Source of the DNA: Asterias amurensis
Taxonomy: Eukaryota; Echinodermata; Asteroidea; Forcipulatida; Asteriidae
Length of the DNA stretch: 64,000 nt
Assembly: GCF_032118995.1 (NCBI RefSeq)
Contig: NC_092660.1
Coordinates: 3,735,501-3,799,500 of the forward strand
Direction: 5' to 3'
Below the pieces are notes generated by a model. The model did no database searches. It had not been told where the DNA came from and worked only from the letters and a program-made list of their open reading frames with translations. The translations under genes were made by a program, and so were the position numbers. Below are positions 37,330-49,600 of the stretch, piece after piece (positions within the stretch are counted from its first letter, which is position 1; each line of letters opens with the position of its first letter).

Positions 37330-37645
37330 TGTTGATTTCGCTCTCGCTTGGCGGTCCGCACGAAAGTCAATGATCGCTTTGTTCGAACAGCGCCCTCTTT
37401 TGAAAAACAAATTCAATAGTCTGGTATCCAGATCTACGGAGTTTGCACGTAAAAAATGCATTGGTCTCTCGTGCGCGAGTCGGTAGCTTTTCCAGATTCC
37501 TCAGTGGTAATTTTTGTGGTAGTCATGGACGCGTTGTAAGAAGTCTGGAAATCTGTCTTGTTTTGAACAGTTGTGGAGATCTTTCATCAACATTTAGTTT
37601 CTTCCAAGCAGAGGCTTTGAGGTCCACACTAACAGTTAAAGTCAT
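37330..37645 (+). promoter_or_regulatory. IFT74 promoter / 5' UTR exon region
   Basis: The segment is GC-richer than its flanks and ends at a consensus donor, AT|GTAAGT at 37645/37646. There is no ATG in the IFT74 frame before the split start. A short upstream frame (ATG 37455, stop 37537-37539) could act as a uORF. The TSS is not visible, and no TATA box was identified. It contains CGTGCGCGAGTCGGTAG (37470-37486), shared with the element at 1.1-1.4 kb. Confidence 0.4.
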
Positions 37646-40600
37646 GTAAGTAATGACATGTGTTCAATTAGTCGTATCGTTTTCAGTATTGTCTTATGTT
37701 TATTAGACTTTAGTAACTAAATCTGCTAATCAATCAATCAATCATCCAAATTCCAATCAGCATCATAAAACATGATCATCTTCTCTTGGATTCGATCATG
37801 ATCTTGCACCCTCTCTTCCTTCCCTTGCCTTATATTATTCTTTAAATGCATGCTTAGTGAGACACAGCAAATACTAAACACAAGTTCAATTCCCCCCCCC
37901 CCCAAAAAAAAAAATAAATAAATAAATAAATAAATAAAATAAAATAAAACAAAAAAATAAGGGCACATTTGCCCTCCAACTCCAAGCCAATAAAGTTGCA
38001 GCCGGCGAGTAGATTTGAGAATTTATTAGATTTAGTATGCTAGATTTAGAATAGAATAGATACGCTGATGTGATGTCTACACAAACTCAAAAAAGGCACC
38101 CACTCAACACACAGTGCACAAACTCAGACTCTGCAAATAATTACATGATGACTTATGACATGTGTGAGAAAGGTTAGACAATATTTAAAAACCGACAAAT
38201 AATAAAAGATGTAGCCCACGTTTTGTTCATGTTAATCCATTTTTTGTGTAGACTGACAACTGTTACTGAAAATTAAATTTGGAAATTTGCCGTCGGTGGC
38301 GCCTGTATGGATTTGCCTTGAGCGATCCGGAAACTCCTGACATACATACATGTAGAGCCTAGTCCTGAACTATTACAGTCCTGACCCTACACTAACAAGT
38401 AACACACATTATTCCTAACTTCGCTGCAACAATCCTAGCTCGTCTTGGTCTCAACCTTCAGGAACATTATCAATACACAGGTCAACATGATTATAACTAT
38501 ACAGTTTATAAATTGTGAAAAGAATTGAATTTACTTGCCATTTTATGTTAATGTTTCATTATAAGTATTATTATATGTTTTCTCTCAACGACCCCCCCCC
38601 CAAAAAAAAAAAAAACCCACAAAAAAACAACAACAAAAACAACAACAACTCAACCAAAATATTGTCAATAAAAAAACCAGTTCAAACTCCCAATGATGGC
38701 ACACTCACATTTTTAATGTATGTCCTAGTTTCACTAACTAACTTGCCTAAGAACCTATTTTCAGGAATCGACCACCATCAGGCGGAGGTCGAAGGCCAAC
38801 CACAGGTGCTCGACCCAACAGCTCCTTACTGAGACAAGCCCCACCAGGAACTGCAATGAGAATGCCTCAAGGAACGGGGGTAAATCTTACATCATTTCTT
38901 TTTATTAAACAGATTTCTTTACAACTATATATTTTGTTGGACAGCAGACCTCGAATTTCATCTCTGAGAGGGGTCAAAGCCATTTTCATTTTGCAAAGGG
39001 CATTCCTATAAGAATACATGAATTTTGTAAGCGTACGAGGCAGGTACAAAAATAGGTAAAATGTAGTTCAGTGTAACTTATAACACCACACACGTGAATG
39101 TGAAACATTATTTATTATTGATTGAGCTGTGATTGATTTGTTTTTAAGGCCCCAGGTACTGCAAGGCCAGGAACAAGGGGAGGAGCTGCAGGTGCAGGAG
39201 TGGGAGGTATGACATCTTATTCTTGTTTCAATCTTAAAGACACTGGACACTGTTGGTAACTGTCCAAGACCAGTCTTCACACTTGATGTATCTCAACCTC
39301 AACATGTATCTCTGCATAAAATAACAAGTCTTTGAAAATTTGAGCTCAATCTGTTATCGAAGTTGCAAGATAACTTAATGAAAGAAAGCACACCCTTGTC
39401 ACATGAAGTTGTCTTTCAGAAGATTGATGTCGAGACCCGAAATTCTAAATCTGAGGTCTCAAAATCAAATTCATGGAAAAATACTTCTTTCTCGAAAACT
39501 GCATTACTTCAGAGGGAGCCGTTTCTCACAATGTTTTATACTATCAACAGCTTCCCATTACTGAGTAAGGTTTTATGCTGATAATTATTTTGAGTAATTA
39601 CCAATAGTGTCTACTGCCTTTAAGAGCATCATTCTGATCTTTAGTATAAAACAAATTGACCCCTCCTACTCTTTGGGTCGATTTCACAAAGAGTTAGGAC
39701 TAGTCCTAACTTAGGACTAGTCCTAGGGGATACACAAATTGCATGGATAGTCCTAAGTTGGGACAAGTAACTGGTCCTAATGCGAGAGAAGACTAGTCCT
39801 AACTCTTTGTGAAATCCACCCCAGATAATGTTTGCAGATAAATTGACCAACCGATTTTACCTCTTCAGTAGAATTTGAAACTTTGGATGGTGGGAGTAAA
39901 CTGATCAAAACACTGAGTTGTCAACCACCAGTTTTTTTTTCCAGAAACAATTACTCAAAAAGAGGTTTACACATGGTGCTACTGCCAACCTCACCCAATG
40001 GAAATATTCAGCGACACATTTTCGGGATGTTGGAACAATGGTATCTTTGCAGTGGATGATATTGAATGGTCAGAAAGTAGGAGGGTTGACTGTGTGTTGT
40101 GTAGATGCATTCACCACATGGTTCTCAGAGAAACAAAATCTACACAGCAGAGTAACGCATTGTCTTTGAGTTACCATAAAACTGAATTATACATTGTATT
40201 CATTATGTTTGTATTATTTTGTCAGTCCTTGATGCCAAGCTAAGCGTGACTGATCGACCTACCACTCAACAAGGTCTTGGAGGAATGAGGACTGGTAAAA
40301 AAGGTGAGACAGTCAGTTCATGTTTCTTTAGAGATACGTTTCATTCTATCTGGTGAAAAGTTGCATTCAAAGAAATGTATAATATTGATCTTTTTTTTAA
40401 ACTTGTTGATGACCCCCATATTTAATCAAAAATAATAATAATATTAATAATAATGAAGTCTGATGTAGCACACGTATCTACCAAACAAGTTACTCAAGGC
40501 GCTGAGTATATACAAACTTTTAGAAAGATAGGTTATTGCAGTGATCAATTCTGAGACCCAATTAGTTGGCACCTTGGGGGTTTAGAAGGTTCTACGGCGC

Positions 40601-43600
40601 ATACAGCAGCCACAGCCAGAAACACCGGGGCGAGCCTCTTCTCTTTTCGATAAGTGCACTGGGTTCTTTTACATGCGTTACACAACACATGGGACCAACA
40701 GCTTTACGTCCCATGCTCTTTGTTTGGCTTCAAGATGAGCATTTTTGCTTTTAATTTAATTTATCCCATAGGGCCACAACGTGTTGTAATGGACAAGTCG
40801 TATTTCATTGGAATGCTTCGCACCAAGCTCAATGAGCTTCAGATTGAGAACAACAAACTACAAGGAAGTATCGACACAGCTAACGATGAGAATAACAGCT
40901 ATTTATCTTACGAAAAACGGTGAGTCTACCAGGATTTTCCTCGGCAATTCTTATTTTAAAAAGGGAGTTTTTAAAAGCTGATGAGCATAACATATTGTGA
41001 GAGGCTTGAGGCAACATAAGTGCCTATACTAAGCCCTAGCCCGAGTAGGGGCAAGTTTGGGCAAGGCTAATCGCAGTTAGCCTGAATTTCTGACTTCATT
41101 CTTCGAGGCTTGTACCTAAAAAAAATTGCAAAACAGGCGTGTCGCTTGACTTCTGTCCCCTGTCATTTCACATATAGATACGCAGTCAAATTCCATTGCG
41201 GACATAGCAGTGACTATTTGGGCATCTATGTCACTGCACGTATCCAATGATATCATTGCATCTAATGGAATCACTGGATCCACAGGCAAATCACTCGAGT
41301 GGGATTCCAACCTATAACCTTTGCATTGCTAGAGCAGACATCATACCACTAGATCACCAAGCTAGCCTGGTGTCTAGAGGCAGTTTCAATCTTGTGTATG
41401 AAAAGCGGGTACAGTAACGAGTTAATAGATCTATGTTATTTTTGCACTAAGGAAAAATAAACACATTTTGTTTTTTACCCGCCTTTCTCATGTTTTATTT
41501 AATTTACTTCTTATTATAGAGCGGAGAGCCTTGCAAATGAAGTCAAGGAGCTTCAAGGTCAACTTGGTGATTACAATACTGTGAGTTTTTATTAATATTA
41601 TTTTTATTCTTGATAATTATTAATTTCTTGCCAAGCATGAGCATATGATTTCAAATTCGTCAATAACAGTAACTGTTTATGACAAGGTGCAGTGGCACAA
41701 TCTGCTGTAACTCATACCAGAAACCACCGGGGCGACTCCCTTTTTCTTTATGATAAAATACAAACTGGTTTTCTTTATTAAAAACATTTTCTTTATTAAT
41801 AACAAACTTTGTGTGTTTATTTCAGCTGGTGGATAAAATAAACACTGATACTGCTATGGAAGATGTGCTTGAGGATCACAAAGATGTAAGAAATTAACTG
41901 CAATCACAGCATAATTGACCATATCATCGTTTTTTAACGAAATATTTTCTCGCATCACAATTCTTCAGCTCAGAACTTTAAGATCGATAATGCAGTTTGT
42001 ATGGATTTCGTGAAATTTTGTTTGCACATTTTGGAGCCTGTGGTAAATGGAATGTATTGATTGAAAGTGGTCTTCGAAGTATTTGTTGGGCAAAAAGAAG
42101 CAATCTTTTTTGACAGAAGAATAATTATTTTGATTTACTTATTCGGAAATTCATATGCATTTTTTACCTAACACCATATTGATAATTACAGATACTTAAT
42201 TAGAATGCAATTAATGACTTAGCACTAAGCCGACACGTTTCATTTTTTCCTTAGCTTGATTGCCTGTTAGATGTTTTCTTTAAAATCAATGGCCAAATAA
42301 ATACAAACAAAAATAACGTACAAAATCAAAACAATTGTGAATTGGCGAGAACCTCAGTTGTTTATGAGTAACAAACACGGTTAGAATTTCAAAATTTGGA
42401 TGACCCATTTAAGTAATACAATTTTGATTTGATGGGGTTTTTTTGTAGCTCAAGGTTCAGAATGATACGGAAGCTAAGAATATCGACAAGATCTTCACTC
42501 AAAGACAGGAGTAAGTGTTGCCTATTTGCTTTCTTCATCTTTTTGCATCTCCTAACTCTATGAAATCCATAGAGTAAATCGCTAATCATGCAATAATGGA
42601 GAAAATCATAATTGCGGATTATTTTTCCTGCTTGGACATAACACTTTTGGCGATATCTAAAAAAAACGCTACCACGTTTTGAAAACGAAATTTTGTTAGG
42701 TTAGTTTTTTTAATGTATGTATTTATATTTGTTAAGGATAAAAACAAGGAGAGATTGGACATTGTTATGTCAACCACTTTCATGTAGTAAGCACATGTGC
42801 CCAATTTCATAGAGCTGCTTAAGCACAAAACTCTGCTTAAGCAAAATAATCAATGCTTAGTAAAATCAGAATACTGGCCAAGACTCCTCTCAATTGTTAT
42901 GCTAAGTAAACAACAGCTAAATACCAGTCACAAGCAATGTATAAGGCATGAAATGTTGGCCAGTAACATGTGTAAAACAAGCGAGCTATTTTCGTGCTTA
43001 AGCAAATTTTGTGCCTAAGCAGCTCTATGAAATTGGCCCCCGAGGGTTAGCGTGCCTACGGTAAGCACAAAATCGGCCATTAAGCAGCGCTGTGAAATTT
43101 GGCCCTGGTCCCCACATTGTTTATTGCATGATTTAAAAATGACTGTCTTCAAATGCAAGATCTTTGTACATTTGTCTGTTGTTTATTTGCCAATAGTGTT
43201 GAGCAGACTATTCATCAAATAGAGCAAGAGATTCAACAATGTCGTAGGATGGCGGATACATTGATTGATGATATGGTACGTATGAACCCATCTACTCCCC
43301 ACAACGTAGGGTGCATTCAAGGCAGCTTCCCTGGGTCGACCTCGGTCTGCCCTCTGTTTGTTCTAATAGCTTCCACGTCATACCTGGGTCAGCCCCAAGT
43401 GCCCTGCTTGTGGAGTGGGTCACTTTGGGGCTGGCCCCAGGTGCATGATGTCACCACGAGAGGGTGAGTGTTTGTTCGATTAGCTCATGTCAGTGGCTCT
43501 CACCCCAGTGAGCACTGCGGGGTTGACAAAGGAAAGCTTATCGAACTCACCCATATTAATAATAACAGGGGCTTCTCAAATAGTCTGCAAGGTGGTTTGG

Positions 43601-46600
43601 TGCAATGTGCTCGCAATCAAGCCAGGAACACCGGGATGAACCCCAAAAGCACTTGGTTCTTTTCGCGTTCATTGCACACTGATAACACAACACATCGGTC
43701 ATGCGACTTTACTTCCCATTTGAAGGACAAAGCATCATAGTTAAGTGTCTTGCTTAAGGACACAGGTGTCATGACTGGGACCCGTCTATAGTACAACAGT
43801 ATATTTCTTGCTATGGGTACAGTACATTTGCTGCTAGGTTCTAAAGAACTATTCCTAACATAGCCTTGCTCAAGGCAGTCGCATTATTCGCTCCGAAAAG
43901 ACGCAGCTGTAAACCCACCCGCCGTATACCCTGTGCATGGTGTGTGCGATCACACCGAATGACCAACCCGTATACACACTGTCACATCGCACGAATACTG
44001 TTCACACAAGTCATCGCACTCGTACACCACTAACCGCATGCGGAGGCCGTCAGGCCGACAGCCTTGTCGGGACTGTATCTTCCCGTTTTAATGTGTTGTA
44101 TTGAAAAAATTCCAATAGTGGACGAAATTGGGGGGGCTCGAGGATATGCTAGTATGCAGCTCATGAATATGTATATCGTTCGTCAGACCTATCAGACAAC
44201 ACAGGATGTGAGGCAAATGAATTATTCATTTTGACGTCCAATCACGCACTTCCCTTATCACGACCTTTGGACCCTATCATGCGTCCGTGGTGGTGGTGTG
44301 TGAGGTAAACATGTCTCGTCTTTCGCGGGCATTATGGTAATGAGCTGACCGTGGGAACTCTTCGCTTATTATAGTAATGAGGTCAGTGGCTTCAACACAG
44401 ATCCTACAAGGCTGTCGGCCTGACGGCCTCCGCATGCGGATAGTGTACGGGGCATCGTGTCGTGCGATGTTACGCACAGTGAATACGGGTGGGTTTTACG
44501 CACAGTGAATGCGGGTGGGTTTTTATACAGCGGCGGTCTTTTTTCGGAGTGAATAATTCGACTGCCTTGAGCAAGGCTATTCCTAACATTATTTTAAATT
44601 CAACCACAGAATCCACAGATGCGGAAGAAATATGGGGCATTGAAACAGACGAACGAATCTCTGGCAAAAGAATTAGAGGCGAGACAACAGGAGCTGGATT
44701 CATTAAGCACAAAGAAAGATAATCTGGAAGATGTAAGTAGCATTCTGTACAATTTAGAACAACAGTTTTGAATTATGAAAATTAATTTTGTTACTTTATA
44801 AAGAGATTTTCCAGTACTGGTGTAATGCATTCTTAACATGGTGGGGGGTGGGGGGGGGGGGGTGGGAAGTACTGAGTATACAGTGCTAACACACATCGGT
44901 GTTTATGGTCAAAACCAAAATGAATATGATGTAACTAGTTTCTGGTTGGCTCCCGTAGGATCTATCCCACTCTCAGATCAAGCAAGAAGCAGTGCGTCTT
45001 TATGAGCAGCTGCACGAGCTGGAAGAGAAGAAAGCTCAATTAATCGCCGAAGATCAGACGAGAGGGACGCCCACGGAAGAAAGAGAACGCCTCTTGAAAC
45101 AAGTCAAAGAAGATAACCAAGAAATAGCGAGCATGGACAGACAGTAAGTATCGCTAGTTAAAAAGTCTCAATCAGATGCCTAAAAGTATTAACTGGAATA
45201 CAAACAGGCCTTGTACTCAAAATTGTAGAAAGTAGTCAACCTGGCTACTAGCAAACTGCGTTTCAGTTGCCCCCATAACATTTTAGTAGCCAAGATATAA
45301 ACATGTATTGTCATACATCTATCTCTGTGATAATAATAAAATAATAATAGTAATAATAATAACGAGGTCTTGTAGAGCCACCAAATCCACAAAAGTGCTC
45401 AGGGCGCTATTACAGAGAAAATTCAAACAAAAATAAAACACAGATTAAATACGAAAGAATGGATCTATTGACATGAGGTGTGTTTTGAGAGATGTTTTGA
45501 AAGAGTGAATGGAAGTGATGTACCATTGGTAGCGATCTGGACCAATTTTATGGTAAACAATTTCTGAGCAGTACAAACTGGTTCTTCTTATTAGAGCCAC
45601 CACTACTCATTTGAGTGATTTTTACATGGTGTCACCGTGGTCCTGTAAACATCGAGCCCTTACAGGGTTTTTTTCCACCCAAACTCGAGCCGTAAACCAC
45701 TCCACTAAATCAACTCTTTGATTCTACTTGTCTAGAATTCAGGAATACAGAGACCAAATCAGTACCTTGACCGACGAAATACAACAGCTGGATGCGGATC
45801 TTGAAGAACATCAAGGTAATTTTGTTTCTTCATAATTTGTATAATAATTTCAAGTATAAAAGTGAACTGTTTAGTTTTCCAAAATCTACTCTGTGGCTGT
45901 AGACTCGATCGATCAATCGATCAATCGATCAATCAATCAATCAATCAACCAGTTTATTTCCACAGTAATACGTACAAACAAGAGACAATTAAAGTTGGAA
46001 GTTTACAGTTATAAAGTTTATAAGACTTAATTAAATAAGAATAAGTATTGGAGGTCATGAAACTGTGGAGGGACCCGTAGTGTTCCACTTGTTGTGTAAG
46101 TATCTCTCAAATAGATTTGTACTTAATCTTTTCTACTTGTTCCTTACTTTTTATCTGCTGTTTTTGATACTTTTCTGATGTAGTGCGCAGTTGATCCTTT
46201 TTGTGTAAATGGCGCAAAAGAAATCTCTAATTTTTATTATCATTGTACTTTTCTCCCTAGGTGAGAAGAACATGAAGTACAAGGAGCTGAAGAAGAGAGA
46301 GGAGACCATGACAGGTTAGTTTAAATTGCTCATTTGGGTCTTAGGGTCTTGTCACAAGGCCTATGCGACTAGTGAAGTTTACTACTAGACGGACGCAATA
46401 CAGTAAAAGTTACACTGAAAGGATTAAAGGATTGTGTCATTAATGTCTGATTGGGTTTCGTTCGTAATAAATTACGTTGTCCTGAATATGTTCATGAGCC
46501 ACACAAATGGTTCACCAAGCAGGTAGTCGTGACTATTTTTGTAGTAGTCAGGGCAGCACAATTAAACAAGTTGTTAAAAAAAAGTAGTCGCGACTTGACT

Positions 46601-49600
46601 CAGCGATCAATTGACCCATTTCACCTGAAACCATCATCAACAAAATCTTGAATGCGCCATACTGGTGGGCAATTTCACTGTGCGTTTTCATATATAACTC
46701 TATGATGTGCGTTATGCAGTGAAAGTGCACGTTTTAGGCGGCGCGGCACTAATACATGTAAACCTAACTTGCCCACCAACATAGTGAACACGAATTTGCC
46801 CCCTCGTGTACAAAACGCCATGGACCCGCCACAGCGTGCAACAATTGTATAATGGATACTCTTCTTGGAGGATTGCCTGGATGTGGTTGCCTGTAAACTG
46901 CCTCTTGTGACATGACCCTTACAGTAACACTAATTACTCCTCACTTTTTGCAGTGACTTTTTAAGCTAGCAGGATTAGCAAGCTTGTTTGACTTTCACAC
47001 CAGCTATTTCACTGGTGTATATCTTAAACAGTGATGTCTTGTGGGGTGTCGTGGCCAACGAGTCAAGCCCACTGGGCTCGAGCTCTGGGGTCAACTGAAA
47101 ACGCTGCATGGCCTAAAATGTGCACTACATTGTAAACAGCATAAATCCAAGATTGTTGTGATTACGATACCAGGTGAATTGGATTAGAACCACCTATTTT
47201 TTATTATCTGCAAATCATTTTTTTATTTTTCTAGAATTCTTGGACACATTTGAAGAGACCAAAGCACAGGAAAGTGTGAGTATTAATCATGTGACTCGGA
47301 GCACCTGACTGAAAGCACTTCTTCACCATTTAAATACCCCCCCCCCCTCAATTGTTTTTTATTATAACAAATAAAATAAAAATTTGAGACCTGCTGTATA
47401 ACTTAATGGAGAATAAAACAGACCAGAAACAAAGATTGCCATGAGCACACATTTGAAACAAAATTTGATAAAAATTGCTTGCAGAATACACAAATACTTC
47501 CAGTCACATTACAAGTTGGGCGCTTTATATTTGATATTTATTTTGTTTCTGTATTGATTTCTCTTTGCTTTGGCTAGGGTGTCTATGTAATAATTTACTT
47601 CTTATTATGTGATAACTTTTCTTGAATCTTGTATTTTGCTTTCTACTTTATTTTTTACAGGAACACAAGTCAAATCTGGAAGAGAACATAGTTGCTATAC
47701 TATCCCACATGAGCAGGGTATGATATTATTTTGTCTATTGTTTTTTTTTTCATTTTTATAAGAAACCGCCTTATATCTGTAGAAGTGGGTGCTTGTAAAC
47801 CAACCCTCAAAATAATTTTCATCTCAGGCAACAGAATTGTTTTTGAAACCTTTGGACACTTTTGGTAAACAGTGTTGTCCAAGGCCCACACTAAGTGTAT
47901 CACAACTACTATATCAAATAACAAACCTGTAAAAATTTAGATTCAATCGGGAAAACCCACCCTTGTTTCTGCACGTTTCACCGTGTGATGACATGTATTT
48001 ACTATAATCCGTAATTCTCGTTGTCGAGAATTGATAATTGTTTTAATGTTTTCTCAAAAAGTAAAGCATTTCATGAAATAATATTTCAAGAGAAGTCTTT
48101 TACCATTACCTTTCGTAAATCCTGGAAGTTATTTGTAAATCTGTGAATTTTTATATATTTTTTCTGTTTCGAAAGTGTACAATGGCTTTAAGCACAACGG
48201 ATTTACGTGACTCTCCTGACGTTGTGATTACTCGTTTTTTTTTTTATAAAACTTGACAACTAATGAAGATAAAGGTTGTACAGGTTATTTAAATTACATA
48301 CAGCTTCATTCACAGTGAGTTAGAACTCATGTCATGGCAAAAAAAACTTTATCTACAAAGGTATAACATTCTTAAAAAACCCTGTTATTTTCTCATTGTA
48401 TAACGAATTCATGCTCTTTGATCTACTTTTCTATGCTAAGAACTATTTTGAGTAATTACCAATAGTGTCCACTGCCATTAATTTAAAATATTTAAAATTT
48501 CAAATCCTATATACTTTTCTATCACGGTCAATGTTTGTTTTGTTTTTGTGTTAGAACCTGAGTCGTACAAAGCACATGCCAAGCCCACATGAACTGTCGC
48601 GTATGCAGGATGATCTGAATTTCAAGCAAACTGAGATGCATAAATCGGAAGCGACAGCATCTACTCTGGCTGGAGGTAGGTTCTTTTAAAGACAGTGGAC
48701 ACTATTGGTAATTGTCAAAGACCAGTCTTCTCACTTGGTGTATCTCAACATGCATAAAATAACAAATCTGTACAAATTTGAGCTCAATCGGTCATCGAAG
48801 TTGGGAGATAATAATGAAAGAAAAAACATCCTTTTCACACGAATTTGTGTGCTTTCAGATGCTTGATTTCGAGACCTCAAATTCTAAATCTGAGGTCTCA
48901 AAATCAAATTTGTGGAAAATTACTTCTTTCTCGAAACTACTCCACTTCAGAGGGAGCCGTTTCTCGTAAGGTTTTATGCTAAGAATTATTTTGAGTAATT
49001 ACCATTAGTGTCCACTGCCTTTAATTTAAAATATTTATGTGAGGTCACTCTGTGATGTCACTCTATGACGTCCATTCTCCTTAACATAAGAATAATGGAC
49101 ATCAAGGTCCAAAGATGGTGGACAAAATCCACAAGACCGCCGGGATTGTAGCTCAGAATGTTGTTGTTGTTATTGTTGTGCTTGTCTTTTGTTATTGTTT
49201 TCTTTTTAAAAAGAAAATATTAATCAAAAAAGTAGACTTTGATACTCGACAGAATTGAAAAGATATTTATGAGATTCAAAGTCAACATTTGAGCATCCCT
49301 TTTTAATATAAAATAGTATAAAATATTAAATTAAGAAACACAAGACGAGCAGCATTGCCAGTCCTGAGTTTGTTTGCCTGACACTAAAATCACTTGCCTC
49401 ACAGGCCTGTGGTACAGTGTCAAACTCAAGCCCTGGACGTCCACCAATTATTACACTCAAAGCATGTAAAAAATTAATCCAAAGAGTAATATTACGCAGT
49501 TCTTATACAGCAGGACATGTATGTGACACCTGGTGGGGATCTCAAAGCGCTCACTTTTTATTTGACAGGTAGCTGAGCTACTAAGTTTGAAATATGAGAC

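Noticed and set aside
37443-37649. In-frame N-terminal extension of IFT74
   Set aside because: It has no ATG before the split start, and homologues begin with the GRPPSG-like segment.
39918-40243. Two overlapping frames in IFT74 intron 3
   Set aside because: No domain, no fit to IFT74, and the real exon 4 begins at 40226 in its own frame.
41270-41400. tRNA gene
   Set aside because: Only A/B-box-like motifs; stems do not pair and the B box is degenerate. Same for 50425-50600 and 56150-56345.
43153-43467. 104-codon frame
   Set aside because: Begins in another frame over IFT74 exon 9 and continues into an inverted-repeat element.
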